The translations under genes were made by a program, and so were the position numbers. A DNA stretch of 64,000 nt from Dactylonectria macrodidyma (taxonomy: Eukaryota > Ascomycota > Sordariomycetes > Hypocreales > Nectriaceae): contig JAGMUV010000046.1 in the NCBI GenBank assembly GCA_020744425.1, positions 186,001 to 250,000 on the forward strand. The letters are read 5' to 3'. Position 1 is the first letter of the stretch, and each line of letters opens with the position of its first letter. The notes under the pieces are model-generated. The model made no database searches. It had not been told where the DNA came from and saw only the letters and a program-made list of their open reading frames with translations. This document shows, one piece after another, positions 11,963 to 21,447 of the stretch.

Positions 11963-14900
11963 TTCGGTGAGGAAAACTGATGTTCTGTGGGTGCATATAC
12001 GCATATAAATGCAGATGAAAATAGTAAAATTTATAGTGATGGGATGTGAGATCAAGTGATCGTCACACCATCACGTGTAGACTACATATCCCACGCCTAC
12101 TCATGAGAAAAGTTCTGGGGAACGCCGAGTAGTCGGTAATTTCAAGTCCCACTTTACCAGCGGAGTTGGAGCGGAGTTGGAGTTGTCTCCATCGAAAGCC
12201 TGGATGGAGGCTTATAAATCACCGTTTCAGTCGTACCACACTGTCACACCCCCGCAAGTGCGATTATTAGTTGAAAAGGATCCACGACGTGTATCTTTTT
12301 GAACGAGCTACCGATATCCTACATGACCTAACCGCGATTTGTGGACAATTGAGACAAATATGGCTTACACCCGGGGGTTGTACAACTCCCTGCAACAGAT
12401 CATCCCCAGTTTGTTTGAGGAGCTCCGAAAAGGCTAGACTCGAGGGATAGAGGCATTCTTCTGTATTGATACGTTTGTGGTCCAGAGCAAGCTCCTCCGC
12501 AATCATAGACCTGTTTGGTGTTTCATACCTCAGCCCAAAGTTCGTCCCGTACCAATTCATCTATCAAAATCATGGCGGCGACCGGCTTGCAACTCTGCCA
12601 GTGGGTAGGCTTGGAAAACCTGCTCCCTTTTTACCTTAAGTCACCGATCCGAACCTCATAGATTTCGGAGTCCTTGTCAGACTATCCAAGTTTGGGGTTC
12701 TAACGTGGTGGAATGTGCACAACGATCGCCGATTTGACATCATTCGTGAGTTGTTGGTAACGGGGAAGGACGCTTGACTTGATACTTTTGGCTGTTGCAA
12801 GCACAAGAGACGTGTCAACAGCTTCCCTAACCTCACGACTAGCATTGGCTATTAGCCCATGGCGAAGTCCGACTGAATGTAACGATAAGATAAGATAGTC
12901 TGCTATGCTATGCTTGGCAGCACCTAGCCTGAGTGGTTTGCGCAAGAGAACTCATAGTTAATAACACCATGACAATCTATTTGACGTCGGAGCGGTCAAC
13001 CACGAACTAGACAGAGTCTTCTACCAATCAGGCGTCGAATTCTTATCACTGGTTGAGGAAAATGGTCCATGTTGGCGCGGCCTCTTGTGTTTACCCGCGT
13101 ACATAAGACAGCGCCTCCTTGGGAGAAACTTACGCCCCATATTTACACTCCATCGGCGACTGTATTAGAATTTCGCTACCCATTCGCCCGGTATATCCCG
13201 CTTCGCTGAATTGATGTTCTGTTTGCTTCATCACTTGGCATGGCAACCTGACTCTGGCCCCCTGGGAAAGATGCCGCGGCTTAGTGCAGTCCTGTTCCTT
13301 GTTAGATGCCTAGTTCATTGGTGAAAGTGCGGCGAGACTTGCAAGGTAGGGGTTCTCATCTGCAAAGAGCAATCCCTCGTCATCACTCTCCTGTTTGCGA
13401 TTCACGCACAAGTCCCAGGTGAACATCACTTTCAAGTTCAATATGAGAGAGAGAGAGACAGCCCTATAGACGTCCAGGCGTTCCCAGACAACCACCACTA
13501 CTATACCCCTGTAGCAAGGTCCTAGCGTTTACTCTTATCGATCTTGAACTGCAAGTACATGGGCAAAGAGAATACCACGGGGCAACGGTAAGTCTCCATA
13601 CATGGACGGAGGACTATGAAACTGTTTTGCGGGCTATGTCAGGAAGCAAGTGAGCGAACACAGACGACCACCATCAGCCGAATCCAAGCCCAAGTCGTAC
13701 ACAGTCATCGATAAATCGCATTAAATGTCCCGTAGGAGGAACCGGACTGCAGGAACAATCTCCGCATCATAATGGAAGGTTATGTCCGTCAAGGCGCTAT
13801 GCATCGTGAGGGGTCTTTCGTTGATTCGGTGGAGGTGCTTGCCGTGTTCTGACGATTGCTATTCGCTAACTACCCTTTGGTTATCTGTTGCCGGTTTACC
13901 CATTCCTACCAGAATGAAAGAGATTGATTAGGGTTGCTTTATTAAGTTTGTCTGACGTAACTTGGACCAATTTCTTCACAATATTGAATACCTAGCCGGC
14001 AATCGCCTTGATTAACAGCTCTTTCTAGGTCGCAGACGACCTTCACTTTGAATAGCGGACGAAGCGCCGGGCTAGGCTACTTAGGTTTGTTTGGGCTTTA
14101 GAGCTGGCTATGATGAGGTTGATACCTGTTATCGAACTATCTGAACAAGATCCAGGATGATAGAATCTGCAACGTCGCCCAAACACAGGCATTCAATTTA
14201 GCCAGAAAGCCTTTATGATTCCCACAATCCCAAAGCCTGGCAACTCTCGTCATGATGCCACCCCTACAGTATGTCTTCCTCAGTATATGGTACCGGACAT
14301 TGGACAAGCTACCCATGGTAATGAATGTCGGTATTTCCGCTGCGGTGCCAAGTAGCGAGCGTGATACAGCACTGATTTACGTCAGATAAAACACAGACAC
14401 TAAGTTCAAGGGGAGTGGTCAGTACCCGTCCGCATTTATGCTCGACATCCTTGGCGTCGTTCATGAGGTATGGAATACAGCCCAAGCAGAACAAAAAGCA
14501 AAGGGTGGCAGCCCAGCCACTAACGACCATCAGCTATAGATACTAGGCCACTAGTCGTCCAGATATGTCCTTACTGCTCTAACCAACATGAACAAGAGTC
14601 CGTCCGGCTTGTGTTTGCGGGCCCGCCATAGCTAGTCGGCCAGGTCCCCGAGCGCCCCGTCCAGGTACGCCTGTGTTGTTGTTGTTGTAGTTGCCGACAG
14701 AGGCGAACTTGTTGCCGCAGCTGGAGGAGAGGGGTGTTAGTCTATGTCATCGATGTGTACGGGGACCTTGTCTCATTGGCGTTGCAATTAGTTGAGTTTG
14801 TACGCACATATCGTGAAACGGAAAAACATGCGTCTTGTTACCCGGGATACTCGATATGGTCAAGAGAGGTTTTAACTCTTCCTATATATTCGCCTCAGGA

Positions 14901-15422
14901 ACCCTATGTGAGATGCCAACAACTTCGGTGTCCACGGCATCAGACAACTTGGCGGCAGTGAAACTCCGTCACCTGAAACAGTCATATTTCTGTCTTGTCA
15001 AATTGCTAAAGAAAAGAGACGTAGAACGCAGAATGCAACTCGATAGGTTTAGGGACTGCAATGCCTGCGGGAAATGAAGACTTTCCGGGGCAAAATCCAG
15101 GCCTGGCAGTGGGTGAGGTCTGTCTTGAGGGAAATATGGAACTATGGGGGATTTTGCACCCTAGAAGCTGTACGTAGCAGTACATGTCTTTTGAGAATCC
15201 CAGATCATAACCGTAGGAATCAATGTTCGACAATCCTGACCATCCAGTAGCTAGTGACCTTTCACGTCAATTAGATCATTCATCACTAGAGGAAAACGGA
15301 CAGATTTTGGTGAAATAGATGTGCCATCCAACAAACCGAGCCATTCAAGATAGTCTCGGGAAAATTGGCATGAAAATTGGCATATAGAATACGGACACTG
15401 CACCGATCTGGCACAGCAGGGT
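11963..15422. other. 3.5-kb stretch without a convincing gene
   Basis: Base composition is normal rather than RIP-like, but no family could be recognised on either strand. A 97-codon minus ORF at 12560-12267 (EELALDHKRINTEECLYPSS...) and a few others under 80 codons have no visible motif. Near 14680 a short GTT run occurs. It may hold decayed single-copy genes. Confidence 0.45.
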
Positions 15423-16798
15423 CTACAACTCTCCCTTCCCAAGCAAGTCACCATATACAGCCCTTTCTAGATTGTCATAGAGCTTCATGACAACCTCATC
15501 TCCCTGCGGAAGAAGGTGAACAAAGATGACTGCGGCGATACCACTTTCGCGATCAATCCACTAGCAACACAGGTCAGCAACGGTGGTTCAAGTCCAAAAG
15601 AACTCGAGGCTGGCAGAGGAATCACCCAATTTGGGTTGGTCATACCACCCCAGGTGAGTGTGCCCTTTCGGCGTTTCCCATCCACATCAGCCAGGTTGAT
15701 AACGCCGCTGATCCCGTGGTTCATGGGAATATCAGCCGGGAACGGAATGATGTCTTTTATCAAGGCATGCATGTCCCGGCCCTGGCTGTCGTTCAGCTGC
15801 GGGCGAAACATTTCGTCAACGCTCGTCCTGCGTAAGAGTGTACCTTCTCCCTGGCTGGCGGAAAGAAGAGCTTGAATAAAGACTGCATAGTCCTTTGCCG
15901 TTGAAAACAGGCCTGCGCCACCACTATCCTGTGGTGGGTTCTCCGACACTGGTAGAGGACCAGCAACAAGCGAACCGTCTGGTGTTCGATAGCAACAGTC
16001 GGCGATGCGCCCAGTAAGCTGTTCTGCTATGTCCTGTCGGCGGAATGTCGTATCCCCCATACCCAAGGGCTTGAAGATATTCTCGGACATGTATGCTCCC
16101 AAAGTTTGTCCGGTGACTTTCTCAAGAACCTGACCCGCCCAGTCGATACCGCTGCCGTACATCCAAGAGGATCCAGGAGCAAACCTTAGTGGCGTGTTCC
16201 ATCCTTCGCGAGTCTGATCTAGCGTTTTAGATGTGCGCCCTATCGACTTAGACCACTTCTGGAGATCCGGATCAACGGCGTCATAGCTCATGCCGCTCGA
16301 GTGCGTGAGAAGCTGTCTGGATTCGCATTACTTCCAATTCATCTCAACCACGAATCCTTCCTGTGTTCACGGCTTACCGAAGCGTGATGGCAGCCGAGTT
16401 GTTCTCCAGAACGATTTCGCCACCTGTGTTGGTTGGTTTCAAGATCTGAACTGCTGCCAGCTCGGGCACCAGTGGACGGACATCATCGTCTAGATCGATC
16501 AGTTTGCGTTCAACAAGCTGCATCAATGCTGTAGCCGTCACGATCTTCGTCATGGAGGCAATCCAACCCGAAGAGTCCAATGTCAAGCGAGGCGAGTCGA
16601 CAGCCATGCCAATTCGCCCTGCTGCGCCTTCATAGATGATGCCTGAGAGTACCTGATTAGCGTTTGCTTCCATTCATTCTCTCGACGAGAGTAATACCAT
16701 CCTTGGAAAAAAACAATCAGAGATGCCCCAAGAACTCGGTTTTTAGTCACATCGCCTTCGGCGACGTAACTTTCGAGGAGTCGACCAATTTTCTCCAT
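15423..16798 (-). pseudogene. Beta-lactamase-like serine hydrolase / transesterase (LovD-type), 1-nt frameshift in exon 1
   Basis: This belongs to the class C beta-lactamase/esterase fold used by fungal acyltransferases and esterases. Exons are 16798-16698, 16642-16378, 16316-15626 and 15560-15423 (complement). The nucleophile box reads SMTK (S-x-x-K), with RQLLTHSSG after it and the Tyr motif MYGSGIDWAG. WGGMTNPNW joins WIDRESGIA across intron 3 (CTGAC branch), and the protein ends with MKLYDNLERAVYGD. Length would be about 397 aa, normal for the family. A run of seven A on the plus strand (16707-16713) puts exon 1 one base out of frame; six would restore IVFSKDG before intron 1. Either the gene has just died or this is a homopolymer sequencing error. 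Intron 2's acceptor was set at 16317 to give TLRQLLTHSSG. Confidence 0.82.
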
Positions 16799-18599
16799 CA
16801 CGAGATAGATTGAATCTTGTATGGGGAGGAGTCGAACCACGAGCAAGGGATTGTCTCTTTCTTATCCCGTTTAGTATGCAGGACCCTGCTGCCTCGGACC
16901 GAGGCTTGCAGACGAAGGACTGTAAGAGGAGTTTGCACTAATCCAAAGAGCTCGGAGACGAAGCCACAAACCTCCACGCCAACCCGGCGTGGGGCCAGTT
17001 CAAGAGCAGGAGAAGCCAACTGCGACACCATGCACAAACAGTAGCGTGCGGGGAAGCTTCCCACTCCAGCAAAGAGGGTCGAGACAGGGACAAGTCAGTT
17101 GACTCGGTTTCGGTTCCGCCACCCCTTTATAGTTACCGGTGGGGTCGTCGAATTGAGATACCCCCGCCACACCGGCAAGTCTCTCCTTATGAAATCCGCG
17201 GCTTTAGCAAACTCCGCGGGGCTATTTTTCGCCTACATTACCATTTACAGTTAGTAAGATAACAAGGAGGGGTCGAATTCGCTATTTTTAATGTAAAAGC
17301 GTGGCCCAGTGAGGGTTGAGACGTTATATCCAAGTTAGCTGGGAGATGATGGCCGGCGGACGGGATAAGCTGCGCAGCGGTTGCCCAAGTTAACACAGGG
17401 AAAGGTTGTTATGCATCGTTGCCTGACACTTCTAACCGCGGTATATTCACAAGCTGTTATTTGATCTTGGCAGAATATCCAGGCGAGTCCCCGCACGAAG
17501 ACTCTCAACAGCTCGTCGTTAGTCAAAGTCTGCCTTGTCAGGAGGTCGTAGGTCCGACTGCGGCGTACCTACGTGTTTGATGACAGTTGAATATGAACCA
17601 AGTCGTGGACGACACCGGGTCTGTGACGGGAACGCACGGGATCTGATTAGGGAGCCAGACAGCCCGAAGAAATCCAGTAGGAAAAAGCGATTCTTCGAAT
17701 ATCTCGACCTCTCTTGGAGCAAGTCCGCCCTTGAAGGTCTGTGGCAGATTCATGACCCGATTGTTCTGGATCATATCAAAAGGCCAACTACGTTTGAAGA
17801 GCACTTGAAAAGGCGTTTCGGCAAAGAATATAATAGTGCATCAGGAAAAGTTGAACTAAGCGGTGGCAGGTACAGCTTGATGGCCAGTATATCTCGTGTT
17901 TGGTTGTCTGTCGTGTGGTTGACAGTTGGACAAATTCATCACTCAGGTTTTGAGCAACCTCTAAATACCACCTTTCTCATCTTCCACGTCAGACTGAGTA
18001 TATATCATCTGTGAGAGATGATCACAATTCAACTGGGTTTGTTAGAAAAGAGACAACTCTTGGCGCACCGCCCTTCTTGAGTCAAGTATCTTGAGCTCTT
18101 CAGAGTCCTGGCGCACCCGCATTAGCAGCCGCTGCAGTTGTGGGTTGCCGGCGGCGCTGACTTGTTCATTCAGCATTATAAACTTGTTTCATAGGGCGTG
18201 CGGCGTCCTCGTACAGCACTAATACTAGCGTCATGTTAGGGACCAGTGATTCCAGTGAACCCTCGATGTACTGGAGAATGTCTCCAAGGACCTCCCTCGA
18301 GCACGTTACCTCCTCAACAGCTATCTCTTCGACATTCAGGGTGGAAATGTGAAGCGGAGGCATGTTTACGACTATGACGTTCCCGTCGGCGTCGCATATC
18401 CTGTTAGGCGAAGAGGGCCTTGTATCCGTGTTTGGGAAAACAATCGTTAGTATCTCACCCTTAGGAAGATCATGGAAAGGTACAGGGCCAGAGCTCAGTA
18501 TTTCGTCCGAGACATCGTCGATATCGTGGCATGATCTTATACCCCAGCTCGATAGGATCTCCACTAAACAACGAGGTACTTGACCTGGAACCTAGGGTC
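16799..18599. other. Intergenic with two unassigned ORFs
   Basis: A 159-codon plus ORF at 17535-18014 contains a basic patch SPKKSSRKKRFFEYLDLSW and KRPTTFEEHLKRRFGKEYN. A 132-codon minus ORF at 18564-18166 (SRPSSPNRICDADGNVIVV region, acidic overall) has an ATG. Neither shows a domain I know. They could be small real genes or fragments; the normal base composition of this stretch makes decayed single-copy sequence plausible. Confidence 0.35.
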
Positions 18600-19637
18600 T
18601 TGGCTTCACCTCATATTGTCCTTGACGTCGTAGGCTCCTGGATTACTGATCGTATGGACGAATATATGTTTTAGTACCTTCCTGGCCTCGTGGAGGTAAG
18701 ATCACCAGACAGAGTGAGATGGAGCCGATCTCGCATTGATTTTGGTGACACCTTATCAAGATTCTTATCTGTAGCCCAGACGCGAGGGTTTCCCGCTCTA
18801 TCCATATGTCCTGTCGTTGAGGCTAGAAATTAAAAGACAGTAATAGCTTCTGAGAAGGCTTCCTAAAACAATTCCTTATCTTCTCGCATATAGCAATGAG
18901 GTGAAGATACTACAGTTTGGGTTCGGATTTCTACTGCAATATCTTGCCCGGCCCCCGATAGTTTACTCCGGCTAAGTCTAGTAATACATCAGTAGCAATC
19001 CGATATATAAAAGCATTGTCTAACCCATGTCCAGTCCGGCCTAAAAAGTTCATAAACCGGGCTCCGATAGTTATGCTAAACTGCTCTCCCTCTTATACTA
19101 ATATAACCCAGTCCTCCCGTGGGCGTTCGGACTTGCCTACATATACCTAGATAGGCTTACCCTACTATCTAGCTTTAAAGACCTTAATATAGAATTTCTT
19201 AATAAAATCAAAAGTCTTCCTATCTATAATATTATATATAAATAGAAGGATGTTTCTTCTTTAGAGTATTTTAGCTATAAAGGTATAATTATTACCCTTA
19301 TATAGCTAAAGGATTAGTATAATATAGTAACCCTTAATCTAGACAGTCATCCTCTCTTTACTATTATATATTAGATTATTCTAATAGTTTTATCTAAAAA
19401 TAAGCTAGTAAACTTATGAGCTCTTTTAAGGCTCGGCAGGTAATTATAATATTAAAAAACTATATATCTTACCCTATATAAGATACTATGATAACTGCTC
19501 TAGCTATATCCTAGTATAAGCACCTGGATCGTTATATCCTGGTTCTATAAGGCATATTCTTAAATAGCAGCCTTATGTTATTGTATTATAATAGCGTTTG
19601 ACATTTTGTGTAAGCCTTGGGCAGAATCACAAATGAC
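18600..19637 (-). repeat. RIP-mutated block with a minus-strand coding relic
   Basis: From about 19180 down to 18870 the minus strand reads GKSERPREDWVILV, a stop, EGEQFSITIGARFMNFLGRT and DNAFIYRIATDVLLDLAGVN with few stops, so an old protein-coding sequence lies here. I do not recognise the family. The rest is TA-rich and RIP-like. It is the sequence into which, or next to which, the miniature LTR element at 19638 inserted. Confidence 0.45.
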
Positions 19638-20958
19638 TGTTAATGTCACGACCCGTGCAGTGTAGACGCCTGACGTCACGTAGCCCCCACAAATTTCTCA
19701 CCAATCACGAAGTGATCACGACACATCACAAAGCGATCACCGTGATCACTCCCGCGATCACCGTGATCGCATCTACGATCACTACGATCACCCCTGTAAC
19801 TAAGGTGATCAACCTCATACTACATAGTATATAAACCCGAGGCACTAGCTGTCACTAGGACACCAGCTCCTCAGCTATCAATACAACTTGGTTACCTCAA
19901 TCTACCCTGACTGCTACGCATCATCGTATATTGACTATTACCTAACGTAACACTACAACTACCGCTCAGTAAGTGTGACCTAACCGTTCTACTAACATAG
20001 ACCCTGGTCTATCTTTTAGGAACCCTTTCTAAGCTACCCTATACCCCGTATAGCCTAGCCTGGGAACACGACCGTTACAGTTAATGGCTATAGTGTATAA
20101 TAATCCATGCAATCTGTATAGAGCTCCTATTTTACAGATTTTAATAGTTATAAGCCCGGATAGTTAAACAGCTTAGAAAATAGTTACTTAAAGACCAGTA
20201 ACTTCCACTATAATAAGATAATAATAGCACTACCCATATACTTAAGAAGTTAATAGTTCGAATCCCGCTAAGAGTAATAGTATAGACTATATCTATAGAG
20301 CCAGACCTTAAAGGAAGCTCCTAAGTTATAAGAGAAAATCCCTTAAAGAAATAGTAGTAAGCTAATAGCTTTAGTAATATATACTAATAATCAGCTAAAA
20401 ATCAAGAATTTTAATAATAAATAGCTCTTTAAATTAGTAAGCTTAAGGGATTTAAGAGCCCTAAAGCCTAGAGAGTGTGTTAATAGCTATAGTATATAAT
20501 AATTCATATAATTTATATAAAGCTCCTATTATAAAGCTTCTATTTTACAGATTTTAATAATTATAAGCCTGGATAGTTAAATAGCTTAGGAAATAGTCAC
20601 CTAAAGACTAGTAGCTTCCGCTATAATAAGATAATAATAGCACTACCTACATACCTAAGAAGTTAATAGTTTAAATCCCGCTAAGAGTAATAATATAGAT
20701 TATATCTATAAAGCCAGACCTTAAAGGAAGCTCTTAGGTTATAAGAGAAAATCCCTTAAAGGAACGGTAGTAAGCTAATAGCTCTAGCAATATATGCTAA
20801 TAATTAGCTAAAAATTAAGAATTTCAGTAGTAAATAGCCCCCTAAATCAGTAGGCCTAGGGGATCTGAGAGCTCTAGAACCTAGGGGGTGTGTTAGTGGC
20901 TATAGCGTATAATAATCCATGCAATCTGTATGGAGCTCCTATTTTGCAGATTTCAACA
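19638..20958 (+). mobile_element. Miniature LTR element with three tandem short LTRs (TRIM-like), TSD atgac
   Basis: Three copies of a 68-82 bp repeat starting tgtta and ending (t/c)aa(t/c)a are separated by two related internal segments of about 330 bp. LTR1 is 19638-20146 (split by a solo LTR), LTR2 20478-20559 and LTR3 20891-20958. Each of LTR2 and LTR3 is preceded by a purine-rich tract ending gtg, like a polypurine tract. The whole unit is flanked by a perfect 5-bp duplication, atgac at 19633-19637 and 20959-20963, so it behaves as one insertion. No ORF is present, so it is non-autonomous. Internal segment 1 has TTCGAATCCCGC near 20247-20259, resembling a tRNA B box, and gatagttaaacagcttag near 20160 vaguely like an A box. 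The second internal copy is RIP-mutated at the same place. Confidence 0.75.
19644..20079 (+). mobile_element. Solo LTR of a gypsy-like element nested in the miniature element (436 bp, TSD gttaa)
   Basis: It begins tgtcacgacc, ends accgttaca and is flanked by gttaa at 19639-19643 and 20080-20084, thereby splitting LTR1 of the miniature element. A stretch of about 30 bp (19865-19895, cagctatcaatacaactt core) is nearly identical to part of the chromovirus LTR at 44497-44526, and both LTRs start tgtcacg, so they belong to related lineages. Between 19700 and 19810 it holds a dense cluster of GATCAC/GTGATC hexamers. Confidence 0.9.
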
Positions 20959-21447
20959 ATGACTTAGGGATGATGATGAGAGTGGAGAATTCTGCCGTTT
21001 TCCCACTGCTGCCCTACGTTTCACAGTGTGCTGTCACGTGTTGTTTTAGTTGACATAGCCTGATAGACACAGCCTCAAGGATCAACCCAACAGGTGTGGC
21101 TAGTTATTAACTGGGACGAGGGATTGAATAAAGAGGGCGCTTGGGGGAGAAAAAAATCTATTTTAATATAATTTTATACTACAAGTTATCGTTGCCTCCC
21201 CGTCACCTGTTTCAACCCGATGAGCAACAAAGGGCAACACAGTCGCCTGTCTGTGTCTTGTGCAGGCAAAAATTCCTGTCTGACAGCCTGATACATGTCA
21301 TTGCAGCCATTAGTCATTCTGACGCACCCATCTTTATTTGGTATAAAGCTGGCCTCATGGGCGGTACTAATAACGATGTGCAAGTATCGTGAATTTGTGG
21401 TGCCGCCACGCCTCGTTCCCAGAACGACCCCAACTCGCCTTGCCAAG
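20959..21447. promoter_or_regulatory. 5' flank of the NACHT-ankyrin gene
   Basis: Normal-composition sequence between the miniature LTR element and the ATG at 21448. No defined promoter element could be singled out. Confidence 0.3.

Noticed and set aside
20147..20290. A true tRNA gene inside the miniature element
   Set aside because: The B-box-like core is present, but the flanking arms do not pair into a T stem and no acceptor stem could be built, so only tRNA-like boxes are reported.
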